Source: Promethearchaeota archaeon
GTDB taxonomy: Archaea > Asgardarchaeota > Lokiarchaeia > Sigynarchaeales > SOKP01
Length of the DNA stretch: 27,270 nucleotides
Reading direction: 5' to 3'
Assembly (NCBI GenBank): GCA_016839905.1
Contig: JAEOTJ010000106.1
Span: forward strand, 1-27,270
A program made the position numbers and the translations under genes. The notes beneath the pieces were generated by a model that saw only the letters and a list, made by a program, of their open reading frames with translations, was not told where the DNA came from and did not search any database. Below are positions 16,899 to 24,560 of this stretch, piece by piece (within the stretch, counting starts at the first letter, position 1; every line of letters begins with the position of its first letter).

Positions 16899-17927
16899 AT
16901 GAAATTATTTATGATTGACAAGGGAGAACTCAAAGAAGTTAAAAAACCAGTGTTTTCAATAGGCGACGTGTATCTCATTGATGATGAAACGACAATTTTC
17001 ATTTGGATCGGTTCAAAATGTAGTGTTGATGAGAAAACATCTGGTGCAGCTCAAGCTAGAACATTAGATCAACAAAGAGGAGGATCTGCTAAAATAATTA
17101 CAGTTGATCAAGGTCAAGAGACCGCACAATTCTTAAAATTAATCTCTTCCTTAGGACCAATGAAAATTGTTGAGAAAAACATAGCTAAAACATTATTGAA
17201 AGATGTTTCTACGGGAGATTGGGCGGGATTTGATGAATGGATAAATGTGTTATATCGAATTTCTTCTGAAGAATTTGAAGATATAAATTCTATGAAAATG
17301 ATTCAAGTTCCCTTTTCAAAAGATTCTTTAGATGGAGAAGATTGTTTTGTTGCGGATTTAGGAAATAAAGTGTATATTTGGCAGGGAGGCAGGTGCAATG
17401 TCAAAGAAAAGGTTAAATCGGGTCAATGGGCCAGATCCATTGATGCCGACCGTGCTGGTGCTCAAAATGAGAGAATATTTGAAGAGGGAAATGACGCCGA
17501 ATTTATTGCTGCTTTAGGGAGAGGTGAAAATTATAAGGAATCTGATGCAGTTCAAATAAAAGCAGAATCTGTTATGGAAGGGCAAGACGCAGATGATAAA
17601 GTAGCCGCAGCAATTCAACCCGAACTCAAGTCATCCGTATCAGATGCGGCTCCTGAAATGAAAAGTGTAGCTCCCTCTAGCCCGGCTCCTCAAGCAACGG
17701 GCTCAACTGCCTCAAGTGCGGGTCCAGGAATGCCAGGTCGCTCTGATGGGGATATTATTACAATTGAAAAATCTGAAGGAAGGAGAAAATGCCCAAAATG
17801 TAATAATGAAAACAAGTCTCTTCTTCATGAATCTATTGATAAGGGAAATATCATCCTTGATTACCCACGAATGTACGGTAAAAAGTATAAGTGCGGCGAA
17901 TGTGGCTGTGAATGGCGTGAAAAGTAA
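16899..17927 (+). CDS. Two-domain gelsolin-like protein fused to a C-terminal zinc ribbon
   Basis: 342 residues in three parts. Residues about 1-88 and 130-210 are two gelsolin-like domains. Each has the core pattern of a hydrophobic strand ending in the I-W-x-G type (TTIFIWIGSKCSVDEKTSG and NKVYIWQGGRCNVKEKVKSG), then a helix with QARTLDQQR or QWARSIDADRAG, then a strand and a final helix (FLKLISSLG, FIAALGRG). Residues about 216-290 are an Ala/Ser/Pro-rich linker. Residues 297-342 are a zinc ribbon with Cys298, Cys301, Cys332, Cys335 and Cys337, of TFIIS/RPB9 style (YKCGECGCEW). Asgard gelsolins bind and sever actin filaments. The ribbon fusion is unusual and may bind nucleic acid or protein. 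A strong T-tract follows. Confidence 0.85.
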   Translation: MKLFMIDKGELKEVKKPVFSIGDVYLIDDETTIFIWIGSKCSVDEKTSGAAQARTLDQQRGGSAKIITVDQGQETAQFLKLISSLGPMKIVEKNIAKTLLKDVSTGDWAGFDEWINVLYRISSEEFEDINSMKMIQVPFSKDSLDGEDCFVADLGNKVYIWQGGRCNVKEKVKSGQWARSIDADRAGAQNERIFEEGNDAEFIAALGRGENYKESDAVQIKAESVMEGQDADDKVAAAIQPELKSSVSDAAPEMKSVAPSSPAPQATGSTASSAGPGMPGRSDGDIITIEKSEGRRKCPKCNNENKSLLHESIDKGNIILDYPRMYGKKYKCGECGCEWREK

Positions 17928-17975
17928 TTTATTCCTAAATATTACAATTTAATGATTTTGAATTTTATTTTCAAC

Positions 17976-17997
17976 TTTTATTTTTTAACTTTTTTTA
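17976..17997 (+). terminator. T-rich terminator tract after gelsolin-like gene
   Basis: Clustered T-runs about 50-70 nt after the stop codon match archaeal oligo-T termination. No hairpin is evident. Confidence 0.35.
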
Positions 17998-18121
17998 TAC
18001 AATTAAAAAGAAATTAAATTTTTACTTAAACTAAAATAATAAATAAACATATCATTTGATAATATCTTGTAACTATTACTATTTTTAATTTTTACAAATA
18101 GCAAATTTTAAAATTAAATAG

Positions 18122-18134
18122 TTTATAATATTAT
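18122..18134 (+). promoter_or_regulatory. Candidate promoter of the coiled-coil pair
   Basis: TTTATAATATTAT is TATA-like and lies about 48 nt before the proposed ATG at 18170. A start about 26 nt downstream would leave a short leader containing the GGAG at 18157-18160. Confidence 0.3.
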
Positions 18135-18156
18135 AAAATTTTAATTTATTATTTTT

Positions 18157-18160
18157 GGAG
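18157..18160 (+). promoter_or_regulatory. Ribosome binding site favouring ATG 18170 over TTG 18155
   Basis: GGAG ends 9 nt before the ATG at 18170, a normal spacing. It overlaps the upstream in-frame TTG at 18155, which therefore cannot use it. Confidence 0.5.
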
Positions 18161-18169
18161 AAATATAAA

Positions 18170-18919
18170 ATGAGTGAAATTACAGAAGTTAAAACATCGA
18201 TTAAAAAAATTGTTACGATTTTTACAGAAATAAAAGGAATAAATTCTGATTCAATTTCAAACTTAGAGAATTATCCAGATAAACTATTGGAGTTAGTTGA
18301 GAAATTTGAACAAGAAAAAAACGATAATGTAAGAACAATAGAATCTAATTCTGAAGAAATGAATAATCTAAAAAATAAAATCTCTCAAAATAATCGGGAT
18401 GTTATAAAATTTGAAGAAACCAATGTTGATTTAATAAATAAACAAAAAGAAATAACTGAGAAAATATCCAAAACTGAACAAGAATTAACTGATACTCAAG
18501 AAAAGATAAATAGTTCCCAACAAGAACTTGAAATTCGTAACACTCGATTAAAAGAAGTAGAAGAAGAGATTCAAGAACTAAGAAAAACACTAGATGAATT
18601 TGAAAATAAAATTAAAGAAATGGAAATCCAATTAACTACGGATTATGAAAAAAAAGAGAACTATATCAATTCATTTGAGAACAATGTAAATGCAATGAAA
18701 TTGTTGATTAGAAAGAAATATATTATATCACCTCAATTACAATTAATTCAAGCATTACAAGCAGATACAACACTAGATTTAAAAAATATGTTAATCGCAT
18801 TGGATATAAGGGAAAATATTGCAAAGGGAATACTTTCAAAAATAATTGAAGAGGGAGGCCCTTTAGAATATGACGAAGCTAGTGGAAAAGTATTATTAAA
18901 ATCGGAGGTTGATTTTTAA
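18170..18919 (+). CDS. Coiled-coil protein with C-terminal winged-helix-like domain (first of pair)
   Basis: About 249 residues from ATG 18170. A short N-terminal helical region with KIVTIFTEIKGI is followed by a long, very regular coiled coil covering most of the protein (for example KISKTEQELTDTQEKINS). From about residue 180 a compact C-terminal domain reads QLQLIQALQADTTLDLKN, then LDIRENIAKGILSKIIEEGG and a short beta-like end. This helix-helix-recognition-helix-wing order fits a winged helix. The stop codon is 2 nt before the start of the next gene, which has the same architecture, so the two proteins probably form a heteromeric coiled coil. I do not recognise the family. ESCRT-II proteins also carry winged helices, but nothing specific supports that link. 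Confidence 0.7.
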   Translation: MSEITEVKTSIKKIVTIFTEIKGINSDSISNLENYPDKLLELVEKFEQEKNDNVRTIESNSEEMNNLKNKISQNNRDVIKFEETNVDLINKQKEITEKISKTEQELTDTQEKINSSQQELEIRNTRLKEVEEEIQELRKTLDEFENKIKEMEIQLTTDYEKKENYINSFENNVNAMKLLIRKKYIISPQLQLIQALQADTTLDLKNMLIALDIRENIAKGILSKIIEEGGPLEYDEASGKVLLKSEVDF

Positions 18920-18921
18920 AC

Positions 18922-19650
18922 ATGAGTTCAAATGATATATTAGCTTTAATTGAACAATTTGAAACTGCTTTTGATACTTATCAGCAGGGTTTAAAAAAAA
19001 ATCATAACGATATCCTTTCAAATTTTAGCATTATCTGGAAAAAAATAAAGGAATTGCAGGTTAAAAATGAAAAGTTACAAGAAACAATTCAAACTCAGAA
19101 TTCGGAATTAATGGGATTAAGAACTCAATCTGAGGAATTAGATAAAAAATTAAATAAGTTAAAGTCCACTAAAGATGAATTAACCTCAAAAAATACTGAA
19201 TTAAATAATACGCTCGAAAAGAATACTACCGATCTTAAAAAACCTCAATTTGAGTTAGAGACTTTAACTTCTAAGTTAAATGATGTAAATGGTAAAATTT
19301 CTACAAAAGATTCCGAAAAAAATACACTAGACCAGAAAAAGATTGATTTTGAACATAAAAAGCAAGACATACAAGTAGAACATGATAAGAAAATGGAAGA
19401 ATTGGAGAAAAAGATTTCAGAATTAAAACAAAAGAACTTCTTTTCAAACTTCTTAATTGAGAATTCGGATGATGAGATTCATGAAGTCGGCATCTTAGCT
19501 AAAATAATGGAACAAGGAAAAGGCAATTTAAATGAGATAAAACAACAACTTGATGTACCTCCGATAATGGCTGTAAGGACAATAAAACAACTTGCTGTAA
19601 AAGAAATTATCAATCTTGATGAAGATACAAATGAAATTACATTACCCTAA
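18922..19650 (+). CDS. Coiled-coil protein with C-terminal winged-helix-like domain (second of pair)
   Basis: 242 residues from ATG 18922. It parallels the preceding protein: a short N-terminal helix (ILALIEQFETAFDTYQQG), a long coiled coil to about residue 175, and a C-terminal winged-helix-like domain (VGILAKIMEQGKGNLNEI, then LDVPPIMAVRTIKQLAVKE and INLDEDTNEITLP as the wing). In the last domain the order and lengths of the elements closely match the first protein, suggesting an old duplication. A Cys-free, Lys/Glu-rich composition fits a soluble scaffold. The GGAGG at 18903-18907, inside the preceding gene's 3' end, is its ribosome binding site, so translation of the pair is coupled. Function unknown. 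Confidence 0.7.
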   Translation: MSSNDILALIEQFETAFDTYQQGLKKNHNDILSNFSIIWKKIKELQVKNEKLQETIQTQNSELMGLRTQSEELDKKLNKLKSTKDELTSKNTELNNTLEKNTTDLKKPQFELETLTSKLNDVNGKISTKDSEKNTLDQKKIDFEHKKQDIQVEHDKKMEELEKKISELKQKNFFSNFLIENSDDEIHEVGILAKIMEQGKGNLNEIKQQLDVPPIMAVRTIKQLAVKEIINLDEDTNEITLP

Positions 19651-19669
19651 ATTCTTAATTAATAATGAC

Positions 19670-19684
19670 TTTTTATTTTTTTTT
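19670..19684 (+). terminator. Oligo-T tract ending the coiled-coil pair
   Basis: Two T-runs separated by one A lie about 20-34 nt after the stop codon, ahead of a TATA-like ACTATAATATAG at 19718-19729 that may serve the next gene. Confidence 0.4.
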
Positions 19685-19773
19685 CTACCATAATCTATAT
19701 TATTTTTCTATTCTTATACTATAATATAGAGGTTAGTAAGAATTTAGATTAAATAATAATAAAGTTGAAAAAT

Positions 19774-20418
19774 ATGCCTGGAAATGATAATTCCCTTGTA
19801 AATGGAATGACAAAAAGGATTCTTTTTCAATCAATGGAAGTAATTATGAAAAATCTACAATTAAATATAAACCATCTAAATGAGAATTTTAAATATACTC
19901 AAAAATTCATAGATTTATTATATGATGGTCTAAAAAACAATCGTAGGTTTTTCCTTCTCGCCAGTGGTAGAAGTGGTATGATTCTTCAATGTTTTGCCAC
20001 TAGATTAGTCCATTTAGACGCAGAAGTGCATATGGTATCAAATATGGTGAGTATTCCGGCTTTAAGAAAAGAAGATATTTTAATTGTTCTTTCGGGGTCA
20101 GGAAAAACATCTATAGTAGTAAGTTTATTAAATAATTATGTGAATACAGTGAAACCCTATAGTATAGTCTCTATAACATCTCACCCTGAAACAATAATAG
20201 GGCGAGTTGCGGATATCTGTATTAAACTTAAAGGGCGAACTAAAAGGGATAAGATAAAAGCTACTGATCCAAGTAAAGATCGTGCGATATTAACACCTGA
20301 GGGAACTGCTTTTGAACAAGTAGCTTTTACATACTTGGACGCGATTATAGCTGAATTAGCCATCAAGCTTGGAAAGACTAATGAAGATATGTTAAAAAAA
20401 CATTCAGAATCGACTTAA
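19774..20418 (+). CDS. hxlB: 6-phospho-3-hexuloisomerase (SIS domain)
   Basis: About 214 residues, the usual length of PHI. The sugar isomerase (SIS) core is clear: FFLLASGRSGMILQCFATRL with the Gly-Arg-Ser-Gly loop, HLDAEVHMVSNMVSIPALRK, ILIVLSGSGKTSIV, and VSITSHPETIIGRVADICIKL. LTPEGTAFEQVAF holds the conserved Glu. The C-terminal MLKKHSEST keeps the His that PHI enzymes place next to the active site of a neighbouring subunit. The enzyme converts fructose-6-phosphate and 3-hexulose-6-phosphate. In archaea this usually runs with hexulose-phosphate synthase to make ribulose-5-phosphate (reverse RuMP pathway). No hps is in the window. An in-frame TTG at 19765 is an alternative start; no ribosome binding site decides between them. 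Confidence 0.88.
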   Translation: MPGNDNSLVNGMTKRILFQSMEVIMKNLQLNINHLNENFKYTQKFIDLLYDGLKNNRRFFLLASGRSGMILQCFATRLVHLDAEVHMVSNMVSIPALRKEDILIVLSGSGKTSIVVSLLNNYVNTVKPYSIVSITSHPETIIGRVADICIKLKGRTKRDKIKATDPSKDRAILTPEGTAFEQVAFTYLDAIIAELAIKLGKTNEDMLKKHSEST

Positions 20419-20472
20419 AAAATAATACTACTCTACATTTATAAAAGATCTCTCTAAGTTGTTATCGAAAAA

Positions 20473-20480
20473 TTTATAAT
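20473..20480 (+). promoter_or_regulatory. TATA-like element 26 nt before a structured RNA
   Basis: TTTATAAT is centred about 26 nt upstream of 20502, where the hairpin element begins. This is the canonical archaeal TATA-to-start distance. The surroundings are AT-rich, so support is only positional. Confidence 0.35.
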
Positions 20481-20501
20481 ATGTATAATAAATTTAGTAT
20501 T

Positions 20502-20572
20502 TGTGCCCTTTTTTATATTATTTCATTGAAGATTATTCTGATGATAATGAAATCTCCAAAAGGGCGCATACA
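20502..20572 (+). ncRNA. Candidate H/ACA-type guide RNA (structured intergenic element)
   Basis: Two nested stems are visible. The lower stem TGTGCCCTTTT (20502-20512) pairs with AAAAGGGCGCA (20558-20568): 11 bp with one G-U. An internal loop follows, TTATATT (20513-20519) against CTCC (20554-20557). The upper stem ATTTCATT (20520-20527) pairs with AATGAAAT (20546-20553): 8 perfect bp. The 18-nt apical loop contains TGATGA (20539-20544) and GA dinucleotides on the other side, compatible with a K-loop bound by L7Ae. ACA follows the lower stem after one nucleotide (20570-20572), 16 nt from the top of the internal loop. This is the layout of archaeal single-hairpin H/ACA guide RNAs. The structure is seen directly; the class is inferred. 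A terminator or mRNA leader structure is the alternative. Confidence 0.45.
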
Positions 20573-20678
20573 TATTCAATTTAATAATATATAAATTTAA
20601 ATTATCTTATTTGTATTTTCAATATATAATTTACTTTAAAAAGTATAAATTTATCTAAAAAAAGAGTATGAATTTAAA

Positions 20679-21395
20679 ATGGTAGGAGATCCCTCAGATT
20701 CTGGAACGGAAGCCTCTAAGGAAATAAGAAAGTTAGCAAATGATAAGAAAAAAATGCTAAGAGTAATAACTTTCTTGAAAGATGGGATGATTGCTATTAA
20801 CGATGCGTTTGATACGTTTTCTTCAACTATGAAAGATTTTTCAAGTTCATTAAAAAAGGTTCAAAAGGATCTTAAAGGTGTATTTGATGAAGATAATATT
20901 GAATATTTATCGGCTTCTGTTGAAATGCAAGAAATGGGTTCTGGAAAATATAAACGTCAAGCAGCGAATACATTAGCTCAATTGTTAATGGGAAAAACAG
21001 ATGTTACGGTTTCTGCTACGTCTTCTCAACCTGCGTCCACATCTGCGAGTCCTGCAGCGCCTAGTGCTGGACCCCCCACTAAAGGACCTCCAAGTTCTGA
21101 ACCCCCCACTAAAGGACCTCCAAGTTCTGGACCCCCCACTAAAGGACCTCCAAGTTCCGGACCTCCTACTAAAGGACCTCCTACTAAAGGACCTCCAAGT
21201 TCCGGACCTCCTACTAAAGGGCCTCCAAGTGCTGGACCTCCTAGTGCTGGACTTCCAAAAGCACCTCCAGCTCCAAGTGCTGGACCTCCAGGTAATGCTC
21301 CTAAAGTATCTAAAAGCCAACTTAATACAGCTTTTATAAGGAATGAAATGATGAGTGCATTAAATGATTTAAAATCTGTATTGGGTAAGAAATAA
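20679..21395 (+). CDS. Helical protein with proline-rich repeat tail
   Basis: 238 residues. Residues 1 to about 105 are helical, with a coiled-coil-like part (FDTFSSTMKDFSSSLKKVQK) and a Gln-Ala-Ala helix (RQAANTLAQLLMGK). Residues about 106-130 are Ser/Ala/Thr/Pro-rich. Residues 131-190 are decapeptide repeats of the type GPPTKGPPSS, with further Pro-rich sequence to about 208. The last 30 residues form a basic amphipathic helix (SQLNTAFIRNEMMSALNDLK, then SVLGKK). No signal peptide or membrane span is seen. Such repeats adopt extended polyproline-II structure, which in eukaryotes recruits profilin, SH3 or WW proteins. Asgard profilins exist and some have been reported to bind polyproline, so a cytoskeletal adaptor is a reasonable guess but only that. 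A TATA-like AGTATAAATT at about 20642 suggests a short or absent leader. Confidence 0.7.
   Translation: MVGDPSDSGTEASKEIRKLANDKKKMLRVITFLKDGMIAINDAFDTFSSTMKDFSSSLKKVQKDLKGVFDEDNIEYLSASVEMQEMGSGKYKRQAANTLAQLLMGKTDVTVSATSSQPASTSASPAAPSAGPPTKGPPSSEPPTKGPPSSGPPTKGPPSSGPPTKGPPTKGPPSSGPPTKGPPSAGPPSAGLPKAPPAPSAGPPGNAPKVSKSQLNTAFIRNEMMSALNDLKSVLGKK
21069..21248 (+). repeat. 30-bp in-frame minisatellite encoding GPPTKGPPSS units
   Basis: Units of 30 bp start at 21069, 21099 and 21129. A 15-bp half unit (GPPTK) occupies 21159-21173, further 30-bp units start at 21174 and 21204, and a final half unit (GPPSA) ends at 21248. Codon use drifts along the array (CCC CCC to CCT CCT), showing that copies arose by stepwise duplication. 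Copy number probably varies between strains. Confidence 0.8.
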
Positions 21396-21505
21396 ATACA
21401 TCATAAAATTCAAAATCATTTATTGCTTAACTTAAAATTCTATTATTTCATTATTTTATTTAAATATTTGAATCGAATAAATCATTTCTTAGATTTTAAA
21501 TTAAG

Positions 21506-22978
21506 ATGGGATCACCTACCTTAAAAAAAGAATTAGCTTCTAAAGTCGCAATTATTAAAGGAGAGTCCCCAAAAGAAAACGTTATAGATGGATTTAATAA
21601 ATTAGGTGGGCTTCATAATTACATTGACGATGGAGATCAAGTTTTCATAAAATTTAATTTGACTTTACCTAATGGATTTCCTACGAATTCTAATTTTGAC
21701 GTGCTTGAAACAATCATTAAATCATGTAAAGAAATTGGAGTTAAAAAAATATATATTGGTAGTTTCCCGCTTAATGGATTAACAATAAAAGCAATATCTG
21801 ATATTTTGGATCTGGAACGATATTTTAAAAATCTTGGCGCAGAATTGACATTTTTGGACAATAGCGAATATTATCTTCCCAAAAAGACTAAAATAGAGCA
21901 ATTGAAAGTTATTAAAAATAGATCTTTTAAAAAAGTAGAGATAAATAATAAGGAATTTGAAGTTCCAAGAATAATACTCGATTCTGATAAGTTAATCTCC
22001 ATTAATCAAGTTAATGTTGATCCCTTATTCAAATATCGGCTGTCATTGCTTAATTCTTATTCGATTGTTCCACAGTATTACCAACACATTAAAAAAAAGG
22101 TGAGAGAAGGAAAGGATTACTTTTATCTTGACCAATATAAACAAGATTTAATATCAAATGTAATAGATGTATATTCAATAAAAAAACCTGATTTAGTTAT
22201 AAATGATTTGTTTTATGTTCTTGAAGGAGCAGGTCCAATTATATATAAAGATTCCTCATTAAAAAAAACAGGCATAATGGTCATTGGAGATAATGTGATC
22301 ACAGTGGATTTAATTACTTTACAATTATTAAATCTTGATTCATTTAGAAATGATCTATATGCTGAAGCAAAAGAAATATATTTAGATACTTTAGACTCTT
22401 CTAAAATAAAAATTTTTGGAGAAAAACCTGAAGATATCAAAATCAATCTTGAGTTATGTCCTTCAAAACTTACTGACATTAATGTTCAGAAGTTTTCTAT
22501 TAAATCAGGAAGATATTGTTCCGGATGTTATAAACAGGCGTATCATTTATTAAATCTCATTAAAACAATTATGATTAAGGATTTAAAGTATCTTTCTAAA
22601 AACTCATTTTTAATTGGAGAAAAACCCTTAGAATCAGAAGTTATAGATTCTAATATAAAAAAGAAATTTGGAAACATTATTCTTTTTGGTGATTGTGCTA
22701 TTAATAGTACTAAAGATCGTGATTTTCGAAAAAACAACAACAACAATTTAAATATTAAAAATAAAGAGCTAAGGTCAAAAAAAAATAAAGAAAAACGAAA
22801 TAAAGATATTTTAGAAATTCCGGGATGTCCGCCTACTGATTTATTTCATTGTTTATTATTATTAATGAACTTTTTTGGTAAGAGGAATGTACCTACGCTT
22901 TATTTTTATTATAAAACAATTCTTTCATTAATTTATCTTAAATTTAAAAAAAGATTTGAAATGTGGGAGGTGCTATAA
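21506..22978 (+). CDS. DUF362-family protein
   Basis: 490 residues. The N-terminal half has the layout I associate with DUF362 (PF04015): SKVAIIKGESPKENVIDGF, a Lys/Asn strand region (VFIKFNLTLPNG), a glycine turn after a helix (KEIGVKKIYIGSFP), and later KPDLVINDLFYVLEGAGP and GIMVIGDNVITVDLI. In this family the region resembles a redox or metal-associated fold, but the reaction is unknown. The C-terminal part adds Cys338/Cys341 (CSGC), Cys397 in GDCAIN and Cys441 in PGCPPTD, which could bind a metal or a cluster. An Asn-run followed by a Lys-rich low-complexity insert sits between Cys397 and Cys441. The next gene starts about 4 nt after this stop codon and uses a ribosome binding site inside this gene. 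Confidence 0.7.
   Translation: MGSPTLKKELASKVAIIKGESPKENVIDGFNKLGGLHNYIDDGDQVFIKFNLTLPNGFPTNSNFDVLETIIKSCKEIGVKKIYIGSFPLNGLTIKAISDILDLERYFKNLGAELTFLDNSEYYLPKKTKIEQLKVIKNRSFKKVEINNKEFEVPRIILDSDKLISINQVNVDPLFKYRLSLLNSYSIVPQYYQHIKKKVREGKDYFYLDQYKQDLISNVIDVYSIKKPDLVINDLFYVLEGAGPIIYKDSSLKKTGIMVIGDNVITVDLITLQLLNLDSFRNDLYAEAKEIYLDTLDSSKIKIFGEKPEDIKINLELCPSKLTDINVQKFSIKSGRYCSGCYKQAYHLLNLIKTIMIKDLKYLSKNSFLIGEKPLESEVIDSNIKKKFGNIILFGDCAINSTKDRDFRKNNNNNLNIKNKELRSKKNKEKRNKDILEIPGCPPTDLFHCLLLLMNFFGKRNVPTLYFYYKTILSLIYLKFKKRFEMWEVL
22965..22972 (+). promoter_or_regulatory. Strong ribosome binding site inside the DUF362 3' end
   Basis: GGGAGGTG lies 10 nt before TTG 22983 and 13 nt before GTG 22986, both in the downstream frame. 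The upstream in-frame TTG at 22956 precedes the site and is therefore unlikely to be the start. The site implies translational coupling. Confidence 0.55.
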
Positions 22979-22982
22979 TTTA

Positions 22983-24560
22983 TTGGTGAATTCTTTTTTT
23001 AAAGAAAACTGGTTGAAAATATTAAATTTCAATCGAAATAGTGAAATTTATGATAAAATAACTCAACTTAAAGAATTAGTAAGGATTCCATTAACTCCGA
23101 TAAAAATTAAAGGCCATATCCTTTATTATGCTTTTGAAGTTCTTTATTCTAAATTTATTAATGATCAACAGAATATCCTTGATATTATTATATCTCAAGA
23201 GAATAAACAAATCTTAGGGCTCTATCTATATAAAACTAAAAAAGTAGGAATACATGAAGAATATCAAAAATTGCCTCTTGATATTATACCTTATCAAGAA
23301 AATGATTTTGATAATCTAGATGAATTAATTAATAAAATTCAAACAATTATTATGGAAAAAAATGATGTTAAAATATCTTCTTTACGTATCTTTAAAGAAT
23401 CTGCTTTAGATTTAATTGATGAGTATTGTAATACTCTTGAAAATATCTCTTTTTATGATTTTTTATATCAATTCTTAGAATTAATTCAAAATCTATTAAA
23501 TAAAGAACTCTTGCTTTTATATCCAAAACCAAATGCTTATAAATTCCTAAAAGAAACCATAGATTTATTAAATGGAATAAAAATATCCAAAATATTTGAA
23601 TTAATCTGTGAAATTTTACCAGATTTTGATGTTAGTTTTATAATTAATCTAAAAGAATTTCTCTTTATTTTTAAATTACAGAATCAGGTCTTTTATTCAG
23701 AAAAATCAAAACTTAGCTTTAAGACAATAGCATCTGAAGAACTTGGAATTGATAATAAAAAAATGACTCCTAATGAGATTTTATCTGTTGTTAGGGATAA
23801 ATTAACATCAGAAACAGCATATTTCATGAATTTTAATCAGATTATTTCATTTTTAATAGACTTATTTGAATTGGAAAGACCTGTCAATAAAGATAAATTA
23901 TTATTACTTTTTCAAAAATGTTTATATGGATTTAGAAGTTATGAGAATCTTTGGGCAATGACTCCTAAACCAAAGGTCTATAATGGTTTATTAAGATTTT
24001 TTATGAGAAGTATTGGAATAAATTTGAATTTTAAAAAAATCTCTCATTGGGCAATCCCAGAAATTATTTTAAATTTTTATGAATTAAACTATGGATTTAA
24101 TAATAAAATTCTAATTATTCTTACAGATCTAAATAAGCAATCAACATTAGATCATAAAAATAATGATTTTATATCATTCTCTTTTAAGACTGCTTTTCTA
24201 ATTGAGTCTGAGAAAGGTTCCCCAGCAAAATTTTCTTTGATAGAAAAAAATGAGATTATTAATGACAATGAAAAAAACTCGCTTGATTTAATAAGAAACA
24301 GAATTTCTGCTAAATATGGTTATATTTCTGCTGTTTTAAATCTAGATCTCTTATTTTTAAGGCGATTTATTGATGTATTTATTCTTAAATTCTATAAATT
24401 TCATCCTTTAGCTAGAATAAAGATTGTAAGAATGTTAAAAAAAAAGTATTTTTTTAATATATATCCTGAAATACCTCTCCTTAAATCAATAAGAAAAAAG
24501 GGAATATTTTCATTATTTAAAATTCTTTTGCCAGTATTGATTGATAACCATGAATTTTAA
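22983..24560 (+). CDS. Unrecognised helical protein coupled to the DUF362 gene
   Basis: About 525 residues from TTG 22983 (GTG 22986 is equally possible). It is rich in Ile, Leu, Phe, Asn and Lys, mostly predicted helical, with no signal peptide, no zinc-ligand cluster and no nucleotide-binding motif that I can see. A few basic C-terminal stretches (RIKIVRMLKKKYFF, then LKSIRKKG) end in a hydrophobic tail (IFSLFKILLPVLIDN), which might touch a membrane. A more conserved-looking centre reads LLLLFQKCLYGFRSYENLWA. The close spacing after the DUF362 gene suggests the two work together. Its stop codon directly abuts the stop codon of asd on the other strand, with no base between. Function unknown. 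Confidence 0.6.
   Translation: MVNSFFKENWLKILNFNRNSEIYDKITQLKELVRIPLTPIKIKGHILYYAFEVLYSKFINDQQNILDIIISQENKQILGLYLYKTKKVGIHEEYQKLPLDIIPYQENDFDNLDELINKIQTIIMEKNDVKISSLRIFKESALDLIDEYCNTLENISFYDFLYQFLELIQNLLNKELLLLYPKPNAYKFLKETIDLLNGIKISKIFELICEILPDFDVSFIINLKEFLFIFKLQNQVFYSEKSKLSFKTIASEELGIDNKKMTPNEILSVVRDKLTSETAYFMNFNQIISFLIDLFELERPVNKDKLLLLFQKCLYGFRSYENLWAMTPKPKVYNGLLRFFMRSIGINLNFKKISHWAIPEIILNFYELNYGFNNKILIILTDLNKQSTLDHKNNDFISFSFKTAFLIESEKGSPAKFSLIEKNEIINDNEKNSLDLIRNRISAKYGYISAVLNLDLLFLRRFIDVFILKFYKFHPLARIKIVRMLKKKYFFNIYPEIPLLKSIRKKGIFSLFKILLPVLIDNHEF

Noticed and set aside
21069..21248. Regular 30-bp repeats considered as a CRISPR array
   Set aside because: The units are contiguous, in frame and without unique spacers; they encode the proline-rich tail.
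20985..21339. Two overlapping long frames across the proline-rich repeat (Arg/Ser/Trp-rich on the minus strand, Leu/Lys-rich on the plus strand)
   Set aside because: They arise because the 30-bp repeat lacks stops in several frames; the real gene is the one with the helical head and proline-rich tail.
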